This document shows, in pieces, positions 46,189-56,596 of a stretch of DNA of 64,000 nucleotides. The notes below the pieces were generated by a model that ran no database searches, had not been told where the DNA came from, and saw nothing but the letters and a program-made list of their open reading frames with translations. Source of the stretch: CAVRAZ01 sp963719135 (lineage in GTDB: Bacteria > Pseudomonadota > Gammaproteobacteria > DSM-19610); NCBI GenBank assembly GCA_963719135.1, contig CAVRAZ010000007.1, positions 372,001-436,000 on the forward strand, read 5' to 3'. The position numbers and the translations under genes are program-made. Numbering within the stretch: position 1 is the stretch's first letter; every line of letters starts with the position of its first letter.

Positions 46189-48549
46189 CCCGATGGTTCC
46201 CTGACTCAGAACCAGCTTACCGGGACCCTGGCGATCGCCGTGAACGGGGTCCCCGATGGCGGCGCCGGAGCCATCGTGGTCACCGGACCGAATCAATACC
46301 ACCACGAGCTCACCAAGTCGGAAACCCTCACCGGGCTGCCGATCGCGAATTACGCGGTGTCGGCCGGCGAGATCTCCTTTGCGGGTGATCGCTTCGCGCC
46401 GAGCGTGGCTTCCCAATCGGTCACGCTGACGGCGCACGTCGTGACGGCCGCGACCGTCTCCTATGGGCCCACGACCGGCCGGATTCAGATCACGGTGAAC
46501 GGAATCCCCTCCGGCGCCGAGGCGGCAGTGCAGGTGAGCGGACCGGGCGGCTATGCCCACACCACCACGACTTCGGAGCTGATTCCCGGACTGGCTCCGG
46601 GAGACTACACGGTGAGCTCCACGGCGGTGAGCGCCGGAGGAACCAGCTATCTGGCCGGAAGTCCTCCGCAATCGGTCACGGTGGTCGCGGGACAGACGGT
46701 GCAAGCCGGGGTGACCTACATCGCCTCATCGGGATCGCTGTCGGTCACCATCGCAGGACTCCCTGCCGAAGCGGCCGCATCGGTCTCGGTCACCGGCCCA
46801 GGAGATTACGCCCGGACCCTCACGGAGTCGAGCACGCTTTCCGGACTGGAACCGGGAGCCTACCAGCTCGCCGCCGCAAACGTCGTCGCGAGCGGATTGA
46901 CCTATTCACCCACCCAGCCGACTCAATCGGTCCAGTTATCGGCGGGGGGCACCATGACCGCTCAGGTGACCTATGCCTTGGGGAACGGGACCGGGTCACT
47001 CGATCTTCGGGTCGACGGCCTGTACCTGACCCAGGCGACCCAGCGCTACGATGGATCGGTGCCCCTGGTGGCAGGGCGCGAGGCCTACCTTCGGGGGTTC
47101 GTGGTGGCCAATCAGGCCAATACGGCACAGCCGCTCCTCCGGGTTAGGCTCTACAACGGCTCCACCCTGGTCCAGACCTACCAGATCCCGGCCCCGGCCG
47201 GCGGGGTGCCGACCTCCCCGAACGAGGGTTCCCTGGGAAGCTCCTGGAACGTCCTGGTCTCCGGCTCCCTGATCCAGCCGGGGCTCAGAGTGCTCGCCGA
47301 TGTGGACCCCAGCGCCTCGATTGTGGAGGCGGACCGGTCGAACAACCAGTTCCCCGTCGGCGGCACGCCGCAGCCGGTGGATGTGCGGGCGCTGCCCGCC
47401 TTTCAGGTCCGGCTGGTCCCGGTGCTCCAGCAGGTCAATGGACAGACCGGGAACGTCTCGGCGGCGAATCTCGAGAGCTTCCTGAGCGACCTCAAACAGA
47501 TGCTTCCGGTCGGGGCCTACGAGGCGGATGTCCACGCGGTGTATACCACGACGGCGCCGGTGCTCCAGAGCGGGAACGCCAACAGCGCCTGGAACACCAT
47601 CCTGAGCGAGCTGCTGGCCCTTCGGACCGCCGACGCGAGCTCGCAGTACTACTACGGCGTGGTCCGGGCCACCTACACGAGCGGGGTCGCCGGGATGGGG
47701 TTCGTGGGCGGAACCGCCCGCACCGCGGTGGGCTGGGATTTTCTGCCCTCGGCCAGCAACGTGATGGCGCATGAGATCGGTCACACGATGGGGCGGCAGC
47801 ACGCACCCTGCGGGGGAGCCGCCGGACCGGATCCCGCGTACCCCTACTCGGGCGGAACGATCGGAGTATGGGGACTCCAGCTCAGTGGACTGAGCCTCAA
47901 ATCCCCCGGGACTTCCGACTTGATGGGATACTGCCAGCCGACCTGGATCAGCGACTACAACTGGAGCGCGATGGTTGAGTACCGTCAGAGCGGACCAAGC
48001 AACACGGTGTCTTCGGGGACCGGCACGGGCCTTCTGGTCTGGGGCAGGATCGGGCCCGACGGTGTCGTTCTGGAACCCGCCTTCCAGGTTGCGATCGGCT
48101 CGGGCGATGCGCCCGCTCCCGGCCCTAATCAGCTCGAGCTTCTGGCATCCGACGGGTCGGTGCTCCGCACTGTGTCGTTCGACGCTCCGGAAATCGGAGA
48201 TCTGCCCGGAGGTCCCGAGCGGCAGTTTGCCTTCGTGGTCGCGGCGGGAGACAATCCCGACGCGATCGCCGGACTCCGGGTTAGAGCGGGCGGTCGCTCC
48301 GCGACGCGACAGGGCCAGCCCGGCGGAGAGCCCGAGCTGGCGGTGCGACGGGTCGACGACGAACGGGTCTCGGTGCGGTGGAACGCGGTGCGCTACCCCA
48401 TGGCCATGGTGCGGGACGGGGTCAGCGGCCGTGTCCTGTCGTTCGCGCGGGGAGGCGATGCCACTCTCTGGGCCCGGTCCGACGAGGTCGAAGTGAACCT
48501 TTCGACCGGGACCCGTACGACGCGCCGGCGGGAGCGAGTGCTCAAGTAG
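46183..48549 (+). CDS. Secreted metzincin-type metalloprotease with PEGA-like Ig repeats (5' end missing)
   Basis: ~788 residues remain; the true N-terminus is lost at the junction. The first ~270 residues are three to four similar ~75-residue repeats, each with I-x-V-N-G-x-P or AGLPAEAAASVSVTGPGDYA and YTVSSTAVSAGGTSY-like blocks, PEGA/Ig-fold modules of surface proteins. A further beta domain has YLRGFVVANQANTAQPLL. The protease centre is MAHEIGHTMGRQHAPCGG (HExxHxxGxxH), with SDLMGYC as the Met-turn. The C-terminus has a Gly-rich beta region. The intact active site suggests a secreted zinc peptidase. Confidence 0.8.
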   Translation, partial: CQPDGSLTQNQLTGTLAIAVNGVPDGGAGAIVVTGPNQYHHELTKSETLTGLPIANYAVSAGEISFAGDRFAPSVASQSVTLTAHVVTAATVSYGPTTGRIQITVNGIPSGAEAAVQVSGPGGYAHTTTTSELIPGLAPGDYTVSSTAVSAGGTSYLAGSPPQSVTVVAGQTVQAGVTYIASSGSLSVTIAGLPAEAAASVSVTGPGDYARTLTESSTLSGLEPGAYQLAAANVVASGLTYSPTQPTQSVQLSAGGTMTAQVTYALGNGTGSLDLRVDGLYLTQATQRYDGSVPLVAGREAYLRGFVVANQANTAQPLLRVRLYNGSTLVQTYQIPAPAGGVPTSPNEGSLGSSWNVLVSGSLIQPGLRVLADVDPSASIVEADRSNNQFPVGGTPQPVDVRALPAFQVRLVPVLQQVNGQTGNVSAANLESFLSDLKQMLPVGAYEADVHAVYTTTAPVLQSGNANSAWNTILSELLALRTADASSQYYYGVVRATYTSGVAGMGFVGGTARTAVGWDFLPSASNVMAHEIGHTMGRQHAPCGGAAGPDPAYPYSGGTIGVWGLQLSGLSLKSPGTSDLMGYCQPTWISDYNWSAMVEYRQSGPSNTVSSGTGTGLLVWGRIGPDGVVLEPAFQVAIGSGDAPAPGPNQLELLASDGSVLRTVSFDAPEIGDLPGGPERQFAFVVAAGDNPDAIAGLRVRAGGRSATRQGQPGGEPELAVRRVDDERVSVRWNAVRYPMAMVRDGVSGRVLSFARGGDATLWARSDEVEVNLSTGTRTTRRRERVLK

Positions 48550-48569
48550 CAGGGCGCTAGATTCACGTT

Positions 48570-49449
48570 GTGCCCTCCCTTCGACAATCCGCGGTGCTGG
48601 TCACCGGGGCGTCGAGCGGCATCGGAGAAGCCACGGTGGGACGGCTGGCGCGGGAGGGCTGCCAGGTCTTCGCCGGCGTGCGCCGCGCCGAGGACGGCGA
48701 GCGGCTGGTCGGGGAGTTTCCGGGTCCGGTCCACTGGGTTTCGCTCGACGTAACCCGCGGCGAGGAGATCGAAGGGTCGGCGCGCCGCGGTGGCGGGGCT
48801 CCTCGGGGGCCGGGGCCTCGCCGGCCTGGTGAACAATGCCGGGATCGCTCTCGGCGGTCCCCTCGAATACTTCCCTCCCGAAACGCTCCGCAGGCAACTC
48901 GAGATCAACGTGATCGGGCTCCACGCCGTCACGGCGGCCTTTCTTCCCCTGGTGCGGCGGGGACGGGGTCGGATCGTGCACATCGGATCGATTTCCGGCC
49001 GGGTGGGTTCGCCCTTCATCGGACCCTACGCCGCCTCCAAACACGCGGTCGAAGCGCTGGCGGACGCCCTTCGAATCGAGCTGCGGCCCGAGGGAATCCA
49101 TGTCGCGTTGATCGAGCCCGGCCGGGTTCGCACTCCGATCTGGGCCAAGGGACTGGAACGCTCGGGCGCCGGCTCGATGGAATGCTCCCCGCCGAGGGCC
49201 AGGTGCGTTATGGGGGAAGGATCGGCGCGTTCCGCCGGATGCTCGAGCGGGCTCCGGAGCGAGGGCATTGCGCCGGAAGGTCGTCGCCAGGGCCATCGCC
49301 CACGCGCTCTTCGCCCCGCGCCCCGGATCCGCTACGTGCTGGGACGGGATGCCCGGGTGCGGCTCGCGCTGCTGCGGTTGCTTCCCAGCCGGGTCATGGA
49401 CGCGCTGGTGCTGCGCTTTCTCGCCCGGATGGAGCGATCCGCCTCGTGA
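48570..49449 (+). pseudogene. Short-chain dehydrogenase/reductase, broken by several frameshifts
   Basis: Starts GTG 48570 with AVLVTGASSGIGEATVGRLA. The frame shifts near 48,775; LVNNAGIALGGPLEYFPPET, IVHIGSISGRVGSPFIGPYA and the catalytic YAASKHAVEALADALRIELR continue in a second frame. LDGMLPAEGQVRYGGRIGAF (first frame again) and VARAIAHALFAPRP (third frame) follow within 49,180-49,310, and the C-terminus (RIRYVLGRDARVRLALL) returns to the second. At least three indels are needed. All SDR motifs are otherwise good, so sequence error is as likely as decay. Confidence 0.7.
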
Positions 49450-51454
49450 GGGCCTCGACCCCGCCTCTGGGGTCTCGCCGCGATCGGCGCTCGCCGGGTG
49501 TCTCGACCGGACTCCGGTGGATTCCGATACGCCGGTCGATGGACCCCACACCGTCGCCGATCATTCCGGCGACTCTGTTCCTGGAGCCCGGCGGGTCGGT
49601 GCAGGCTGGAGGCCACCCAGGGCCTGGTGGCCCACGGATCGGTCCACTGGGAATCGGCGAGATCCGCAGGTGGCGACGGTCGCCGCCGATGGTGGAGTGG
49701 TGACGGCCCTGCAGGCCGGCCGCACCGAGATCCGGCGAGCAACGGCGGCGGTACGGCGCGGTCCACGGTGACGGTGGTGCCAGCGGTGTCCCGGATCCGG
49801 TCCTGGCGGATCGCCGAGCAGGGCCTCACCGAGGAAAGCCTGCTGGGGTACTGGAGCGCCGATCTCGAAGTGAGCTTCGCGGTGGGAACCAAGGGGACCA
49901 TCCTTCAAACGGTCGATGGGGGCGCCTCGTGGCACCAGATGGAAACACCCGATACGACCCACCTGGTCAGCATCTGGGGGTTTTCCCGCAGCGACGTGTA
50001 CACGGTGGGGAACGACGGCGCCGCATGGCACTTCGATGGGCACGGCCTGGAGCAGCCATGCACACCGGATCGGACCGCACTCTGCTCAACGTGTGGGGGC
50101 TCTCGCCGGATGAGATCTACGCGGTGGGCGACCGAGTCGCGCTCCGGTATGACGGCGCCGACTGGCATCCGCTGTCCGGTGCAGAAGAACGCCGAGCTCT
50201 GGGCGGTGTGGGGCTCCGACCCGGCGCACGTGTTCGCCTCGGGCCAGAACGGCGTGTTGATCCAGTCTGGCCGGAACCCAGTGGACCCGCTGGTGAGCCC
50301 GACCAACCTCCTGCTCCTCGGGCTCTGGGGGACCGGGCCGGAGAACGTCTTCGCGGTGGGGATTCAGGGGACCGTGCTGCGATGGAACGGCACCGAATGG
50401 AACCGGATGTCCACGCCCAGCCGTCAGGACCTGTTCGCGGTGTGGGGAAAGAGCGGCGCGGAGATTCTCGCCGTGGGCAACAACGGCGCCATGCTTCTCT
50501 ACAATGGGACCGACTGGAACCTGCTTCCCCAGACGGCGACCGGCGAGAATCTTCGGGCGGTGCATGCCGGCGCCGGGTGGGCCGTTCGGGGCGGCAGGAT
50601 GGAACGGGACGGTGATCCAGCGTACCATCTCCGGCACGCTGGCGCCTTGGCACCGCGTCCCCGCTGCTGTTCGACGCCGCGAGGCTTCCCGGCCATACCC
50701 TGATCGCGGTTGGCGCGGGGAGGAGCGGTCCTCCGCGATGACGGCTGCGGGCTGGACTCACCTCGCGATTCCCGACCTCCCGCTCGCTCTACGGCACCGC
50801 GTTCGACCGGGCGGATCTCCTGGTGGTGGGCGATCTGGGCACGATCAAGCGCTACGACGGGATCGGGTGGCAGGACGAATCGTATCCTGCCCAATGGCTG
50901 CTCCGGTCCATCTGGCTCGATCCCGGCGGGGCAGGGATTCATCGTGGGAGAGCGGGGGATCATTCTGCGGCACGCCGGATCCCGCTGGATCGAGATGCCC
51001 CCACCCCGGGAGACCTTTCTCCGCCACGTCTGGGGGCTGGCGTTTCGACCAGGTGTTCGCGGTGGGCGACAGCGGCACCGCGCTGTCAACTGGAACGGGC
51101 AGCGCCTGGCGGGTTATGCCGACGCCGACCGATTCATTGCTCCGGCGGGTCTGGGGGAGCAGTCCCGACAATGTGCTGGCGGTCGGGGCTGGGGGTACCA
51201 TCCTGCGCTACGATGGGGTACGATGGTATCAGATGCCGAGTCCGACGACGAAGGAGCTTCGCACCGTCTGGGGGACCGGGCCGACCGAAGCCTATGCCGC
51301 GGGAGAGGACGGCGTACTCCTCCAATTCGACGGAGCACGATGGACGCTGATGAGCTCACCGACCAAGGCCTTGCTCCTCTCCTTCGAATACGGGGCCGGT
51401 TCGGATCCGGTGCTGGTGGGAAGCAAGGGCATTCGGCTGGAGCCGGTTCGATGA
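49446..51454 (+). pseudogene. Ig-like plus beta-propeller repeat protein, multiply frameshifted
   Basis: A first Ig-like (BIG2) region is visible as TLFLEPGGSVQAGG and DPQVATVAADGG in different frames. Then come ~12 repeats of about 40 residues of the type LFAVWGKSGAEILAVGNNGA + MLLYNGTDWNLLP, including TVGNDGAAWHFDGHG, LWAVWGSDPAHVFASGQNGV, VFAVGIQGTVLRWNGTEWN and LRRVWGSSPDNVLAVGAGGT. These W-x-S-x-x-x-V-x-A-V-G repeats form propellers in secreted proteins. The frame changes at least four times (about 49.6, 50.1, 50.65 and 51.05 kb). The function is unknown. The stop overlaps the next ATG. Confidence 0.65.
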
Positions 51455-52082
51455 GGGGGCGATTCTGGGTCCTGGCCCTCGCCTGCCTGGCGCATGCGGC
51501 GGCGCTGTCGATCAGCCCAACGCACCTGGCTCGCCGGAGTATGTGCTGGTCTTCGGTTCCCCTTATCAAGCGGTGCTGGTCACCTCGCCCCGGGCCTCCG
51601 GTACGGTGCAGGCCACCGTTCAGGACGGCCATGGGCACCTGGTGGTCCCCGACGAGGGCCCGACGTTCCATTCCTCGAATCCGGACGTTTTGATGGTAGA
51701 CCCGGATGGGCACTGGACCGCATTCGGTCCGGGAGGCCCCGCGCAGATCATCGCCGAAGCGCGGGTGGGTTCCACCGAACTGACGGCGGCGATCTCGGTG
51801 GCGTTCGCCTGTACGCTCGAGCTCACCGTTCAGATGGCTCCGACGGCAATCACGCTCAATGTCGGTGATCACTTCACGCCGGTGATGACCCTCAAGAGCT
51901 GCGGAGGGCTGGTTACCGTTCCTGCCACCATCACCTGGTCGACCGCCGATTCGGGCGTGCTCTCGGTCAATCCCCAGACCGGCGAGACCACGGCGCTTCA
52001 GAGCGGCACCGGCACCGTTCGAGGGACCGCATCCTCCATTGCGAGCGCCATTAGCGGCTCGGTCGCCGTCACGGTGCGCTAG
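51451..52082 (+). pseudogene. Secreted BIG2 Ig-like protein with one frameshift
   Basis: Begins MRGRFWVLALACLAHAAALS, a signal peptide, in the frame overlapping the previous stop (ATGA). After ~28 codons the frame shifts near 51,530 to one reading YVLVFGSPYQAVLVTSPRAS, then SSNPDVLMVDPDGHWTAFGP and TWSTADSGVLSVNPQTGETT, two BIG2-type Ig domains. It ends GSVAVTVR. Probably secreted or surface attached. Confidence 0.6.
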
Positions 52083-52091
52083 CGGGTCTCC

Positions 52092-52613
52092 TTACGGCAG
52101 ACCGTAGCGCAGGACCGCCACGCTTCCAGTCCCTTTTCCGGTCAACGTCACCACGTACAGGCGGTCGTAGTCCGCGTCGGTCAGGGGCGGCACCTCGGCG
52201 CCGCAGAGCTGCTTTACGATCGTCGCGACGAGATTACTGTGACTCGCGACCACGGCTCGGCTCCCGGCCGGGAGCGCTTCGAGCCGGGCGGCCAGGCTGT
52301 CGATCGCCGCGGCGCCGACCACGGTGGTGGTGAGGCCGCGGGCCTCTGCCAGGGGAGTCAAGGTCTGCTGGGTTCGCCGGAATTCGCTCGCGAAAAGCGC
52401 GCTCACCCGGGCGTCGCCGAGGACTCGCGCGAGCTCGGCGGCTCGCTGATGGCCTGCCTGGCTGAGATTCGGGTCCCGGGGATCATCGGTGGCTTTTTCG
52501 GCGTGGCGCACCACAAACACGGTGATCGGCTCGGGCACCAGGGGAATCCGGGCCTGGGCGCGGACCAGGCCGCCGGCCGGCAATAGCAGGGTTGCGAGCA
52601 GGGCGAGACGCAT
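52092..52613 (-). CDS. Periplasmic histidine phosphatase family protein
   Basis: 173 residues; start at ATG 52611-52613 gives MRLALLATLLLPAGGLVRAQ, a signal peptide ending near Ala-Gln. The catalytic motif is ITVFVVRHAEKATDDPRDPN (RHAEK), then LFASEFRRTQQTLTPLAE and the second histidine in VVASHSNLVATIV. This is the phosphoglycerate-mutase-like fold used by many exported phosphatases. The substrate is unknown. It is divergent from the M48 protease gene. Confidence 0.88.
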   Translation of the reverse strand: MRLALLATLLLPAGGLVRAQARIPLVPEPITVFVVRHAEKATDDPRDPNLSQAGHQRAAELARVLGDARVSALFASEFRRTQQTLTPLAEARGLTTTVVGAAAIDSLAARLEALPAGSRAVVASHSNLVATIVKQLCGAEVPPLTDADYDRLYVVTLTGKGTGSVAVLRYGLP

Positions 52614-52731
52614 GAATCGCTCTCCGGAGTGAGGACCAAGTCGACGATGGACAGGCCTGAAGTATAGATTCTCGCGGGTGCCATGAAGCGGGGAGGCCCT
52701 CGTCACCGGACCAACGCGGGGAGGCAGGGGT

Positions 52732-54168
52732 ATGGGACGTCATTGGGTGAAGCCGGGTCTGATGCTCGCGCTGGGCAGTGCCGCGCTGGTCAACTGCGCG
52801 GTGAACCCGGCGACGGGACAAAACCAGATTTCCCTGGTCAGCGAGGCGCAGGAAATTCAGCTGGGCGAGCAGACCGCCGCCTCCGCCAAGACCGCGATCG
52901 GGGTCTACCCGGATTCCGGGATCCAGCGCTATGTGCGAAGCGTCGGACTCCGCATCGCCGCGGTCACCGAACGGAGCGGACTTCCCTGGAACTTCACGGT
53001 CCTGGATGACCCCCAGGTCAATGCATTCGCCGCGCCGGGCGGCAAGATCTTCATAACCCGGGGCATCCTGGCCTATCTGGGATCCGAAGCGGAGCTGGCC
53101 GGTGTGCTGGGTCACGAGTCGGGTCACGTGACGGCCCGGCACACGGCGCAACAGATCACCCGGCAGCAGCTCTTCGGGGTCGGACTCATCGCGGGCGCCG
53201 TGTTCTCGTCCACGGTGGCGAACAACATCGGGGCGATCTCCCAGGGTCTCAACCTGCTGTTCCTGAGTTACAGCCGGGGCGATGAAGCCCAGGCGGACGA
53301 GCTCGGCTTCCGCTATTCCCGGCGGCTCAACTACGACCCGCGGGAAGTGGCTCAGACGTTCGCCACGCTTCAGCGGGTCAGCGACATGTCGGGGAGTAAG
53401 GTGCCGACCTGGGCCGCCACGCACCCGGATCCGGGAGACCGGCTGACCAAGGCGCAGGAGCGGGCCGCGACCGTGCCACTGGACAGCCTCCGGAACGCGG
53501 TGGTGGCCCGCGACCAGTATCTCCAGGCCATCAACGGCATCGTCTTCGGGGTCGATCCCCGGCAGGGGTACTTCGAGGGCAGCACATTTCTCCATCCCGA
53601 GCTCCGGTTCCGGATCGAGTTCCCTTCGGGGTGGACCACCGAGAACCAGGCGCAAGCGGTGGTCGCGGTCAGCCCGAGTCAGGACGCCATGCTTCAGCTC
53701 TCGCCGGGAGGAAGCCAGTCTCCCGACGCCCTGATGCAGCAGTTCGCGGCCCAGCAGGGCGTGCAGGCGAGCCCTTCGGAGCGGGTGACCGTGAACCGGC
53801 TCCCCGGGATCGCCGCAGAGTTCCGGGCCAGCGACAGCCAGGGAAACCAGCTGGCGGGGCGGGTGATGTATCTGAGCTACCGGGGGAATACCTATCAGCT
53901 GCTCGGCTACACCCTCGCGGCCAGGTACGGCACCTATTCGGGCCCGCTGAGCAGCGCGATGCAGACCTTCGATGAGCTGACCGATCCGGCCGCCCTGAAC
54001 AAGCAGCCGGTGCATCTTCACCTGGTGCGCTTGCCCCGCGCGATGACGATCGAGGAGTTCAACCGGCAGTACCCCTCCGCCGTGAGTGCGGACGTCATTG
54101 CGGTGATCAACGGAGTGACGGCGGGACAGACGATGCCGGCGGGGTACCAGGCGAAGCGAGTGGAGTAG
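52732..54168 (+). CDS. M48-family metalloprotease lipoprotein
   Basis: 478 residues. The N-terminal MLALGSAALVNCAVNPATGQ shows a lipobox (LVNC, Cys22) followed by NPATG as in many M48 lipoproteins. The zinc site is VLGHESGHVTARHTAQQITR (H128, E129, H132), with SRGDEAQADELGFRY carrying the third ligand. The C-terminal half (~residues 280-478) has FRIEFPSGWTTENQAQAVVA and ends with a LysM-like or DUF-type AMTIEEFNRQYPSAVSADVI segment. Homologues such as BepA handle outer-membrane protein quality control; this one is probably comparable but is not assigned. Confidence 0.88.
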   Translation: MGRHWVKPGLMLALGSAALVNCAVNPATGQNQISLVSEAQEIQLGEQTAASAKTAIGVYPDSGIQRYVRSVGLRIAAVTERSGLPWNFTVLDDPQVNAFAAPGGKIFITRGILAYLGSEAELAGVLGHESGHVTARHTAQQITRQQLFGVGLIAGAVFSSTVANNIGAISQGLNLLFLSYSRGDEAQADELGFRYSRRLNYDPREVAQTFATLQRVSDMSGSKVPTWAATHPDPGDRLTKAQERAATVPLDSLRNAVVARDQYLQAINGIVFGVDPRQGYFEGSTFLHPELRFRIEFPSGWTTENQAQAVVAVSPSQDAMLQLSPGGSQSPDALMQQFAAQQGVQASPSERVTVNRLPGIAAEFRASDSQGNQLAGRVMYLSYRGNTYQLLGYTLAARYGTYSGPLSSAMQTFDELTDPAALNKQPVHLHLVRLPRAMTIEEFNRQYPSAVSADVIAVINGVTAGQTMPAGYQAKRVE

Positions 54169-55461
54169 CTACATCCGCCTGGTTCGTCGCTTGAGAAAAT
54201 CCATCAGGATGAACTGCCCCAGCGTCATCGTGTTCGTGAAATAGGCCTTCCCCCGACAGATCTCGGCCACCTTCATCACGAACTGGACCAGCGATGGGTC
54301 CCGGGCGAGCATGAAGGTATTGATCATGATCCCGCTTCGGCGACAGAGCCCGACCTCGTGGTAGGTAGCCTTGAGGATCCGGGGGTCGAGGCCCGCCGAG
54401 TTGATATAGACCTGGCCGCTCGCCAGGGTGATCGCCGAGGGCTTCCCGTCGGTGATCATGATCACCTGCTTCATGTCCTTCTTCTGTCCCGCGAGAATCC
54501 GGCGCGCCAGCTTGAGCCCTTCGGCGGTATTGGTGTGCCAGGGTCCAACCTGGGCCTCGGCAAGCCCCCGAAGGGGAATCTCTTCCGCTGAATCGTGGAA
54601 CAGCACCACCCGCAAGGAATCCCCCGGGTACTGGGTGCGAATCAGGTGGGTCAGGGCCAGGGCGACTTTCTTGGCGGGGGTGAATCGGTCCTCGCCATAG
54701 AGAATCATCGAGTGGGAGCAGTCGAGCATCAGCACCGTTGCGGCGGAGGAACGGTACTCGGCCTGGTGGACCTGGAGATCGCGATATTCGAGATCGATCG
54801 GGATCCGGATCCCTTCGCGCGCAATCGCGCTGCCAAGCGTCGCGGGAACATCGAGATTGAGCACATCCCCGAACTCGTAGGGTTTGCTCGCGCCTTCGAG
54901 CTCGATCCCGGTGGCCAGGTGCGGGGTCTCGTGGGCCCCCGCGCTGGATTTCCCGATGCTGCCGAGCAGGTTTTTCAGGGTCTTGTACCCGAGGAAGTCC
55001 ATTCCCTTCTCGGTCAGGCCGAACTGGATCTGCTGGGCGGCGCGCTGGGCCTGCCCGCCGGGCCCGAGCACCGGGGTGTAGCTCTCGGGAATCTGAGGCG
55101 CTTCCTGAAGCTTGAGATAGCCCTCGTCGGCGAGGCGCTGAATGATCTGGTCGATCAGATCGGCCAGGTCACGCTCGATCTGCTGGTCCCGGTCGGGGTC
55201 TCCGGTCGTGTCGCCCCGGAGGATCTTGAGCATGTCGGGGGTCAGCTGGCCCGAATCCATCAGGGCACGGAGGATCGCCTCGCGCAGGGCATCCAGTGAC
55301 CGTTCGTTCCCCTCGGGCGGCTCGGCCCAGTAGGGCCAGTCCATCGGGGAACCGGCGAATCCCGATTGCAGCAGGAAATCGCCCAGCTGGTCGAGCAGGG
55401 ATTGCAGATTGACGGCGTCGGCGAGACCGGGAACGAGCTTGCTGTAGGTGGTGAAGCGCAT
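54169..55461 (-). CDS. VWA-domain protein (MoxR-associated type)
   Basis: 430 residues. The N-terminal half is helical and charged (DRDQQIERDLADLIDQIIQR). The VWA domain has VLMLDCSHSMILYGEDRFTP, a MIDAS variant DCSHS, then LALTHLIRTQYPGDSLRVVL and KQVIMITDGKPSAITLASGQ, ending RGKAYFTNTMTLGQFILMDF. Such proteins typically work with a MoxR-like ATPase; a candidate lies 5 kb away (59290-60798). The stop abuts the M48 gene tail to tail. Confidence 0.85.
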   Translation of the reverse strand: MRFTTYSKLVPGLADAVNLQSLLDQLGDFLLQSGFAGSPMDWPYWAEPPEGNERSLDALREAILRALMDSGQLTPDMLKILRGDTTGDPDRDQQIERDLADLIDQIIQRLADEGYLKLQEAPQIPESYTPVLGPGGQAQRAAQQIQFGLTEKGMDFLGYKTLKNLLGSIGKSSAGAHETPHLATGIELEGASKPYEFGDVLNLDVPATLGSAIAREGIRIPIDLEYRDLQVHQAEYRSSAATVLMLDCSHSMILYGEDRFTPAKKVALALTHLIRTQYPGDSLRVVLFHDSAEEIPLRGLAEAQVGPWHTNTAEGLKLARRILAGQKKDMKQVIMITDGKPSAITLASGQVYINSAGLDPRILKATYHEVGLCRRSGIMINTFMLARDPSLVQFVMKVAEICRGKAYFTNTMTLGQFILMDFLKRRTRRM

Positions 55462-55476
55462 GCTGCGGCTGCCGGA

Positions 55477-56596
55477 TCAGGTTTCCATCGTTGCCTTCTC
55501 CGAAAGGTACTCGGTTCGGTCCGGCGCCGTCGCCACCCGGATCGTCTCCGCGAGAACTTCCTCGGCCGAAGCGACCCAGGCGCGGAAATCGCCGTTGTCG
55601 ATTCTGGCCGGGAGATCCTTCAGGCGGTCGAGGTCGAATCGCGAGTCGGTGATGGCGTATCCCAGCGACGCCGCCTCGAGCGCATTCCCGGTCTGCTCCA
55701 CGTGTCCTTCGACCGGCACGAGAAAGAGCGGCTTCCCGAGCCAGATGGCTTCACAGACCGATTCGAAACCCGCGGTGCTCACCACGGCCCGGGCGCCGGC
55801 CATCAGGGTGAGGAACTTGTCCGCATCGAGGCTGTGGAAGGCGAGGTTGGGCTCCACCTGCTCGACCGGGGGCGCCCCGGGACGATCATAGAAGCAATGC
55901 AGGATGGTCTCGGGATGGCGCCGGTGCCAGGTGACGATCTCCTCCCGGTAGCCGTGATTCAGCAGATACACCAGGTAATACGCACCGGGCGTCGGTGTCC
56001 TGGCGGACAGCTCACGCCGGAGGAGCGGTGGGCCGACCACCAGCCGCCTGGTTTCCACCGGGGGGGCCGGAAAGAACGAAAGCGCGAGTTTCCAGGAGCG
56101 AGCGCCCACGATGCCCGCGAAGAGCTTGTATCCCAGGCGCTGGAGCCGCAGCCCAGGCGGCCGGGCGCCTCGGGGATGAAAGATCATGAACTGGTGGGCC
56201 ATGGCGATCACCGGCACCCGGGGCGGGCGGGTCACCTGGAGCAGCCCGGTCAGGGGCTCGAAGAAATTCAGGATCAGGTCCGGGGCGGTGCGCTGGATCA
56301 GACCGTCCAGGGTGCGAACGCTCTTCCGGTAGGTGGGGAGTCGCCGGAACGCGTTTGCCACGGTGCGGGCGACCGAAATCGAGCGGTTGCCGCGGAGCAG
56401 GAATCCGGGGCTTGGCAAGCGCATGGACCGGCACTGGGAACGCGCGGGTGAAGTAGTCCGGGAGGGTACGATGGCCGGGCTGCCCGGCGACCACCCCGAC
56501 CGTTTCATGCCCCCACCGGGACAGGATCTGCTGAACGGCCAGAGCCTGGGTCAGGTGTCCGCGCCCTTCGCCCTGCACCGTCAGGAAGATTCTCAT
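55477..56596 (-). pseudogene. MurG/MGT-like glycosyltransferase with one frameshift
   Basis: Opens MRIFLTVQGEGRGHLTQALA, the nucleotide-sugar transferase N-terminal loop. The frame breaks near 56,410 after FPVPVHALAKPRIPAP and continues in another with SPGFLLRGNRSISVARTVAN, APDLILNFFEPLTGLLQ, AYYLVYLLNHGYREEIVTWH and the donor-site AGARAVVSTAGFESVCEAIW. Restoring the frame would give a ~370-residue enzyme. The acceptor is unknown. Its start overlaps the 3' end of the phosphoesterase gene. Confidence 0.75.

Noticed and set aside
46045..48549. A single real fusion protein of CarA start with a metalloprotease
   Set aside because: The carA part is cut at a point with no domain border, and the two sides belong to unlike sequence; the shared frame is chance.
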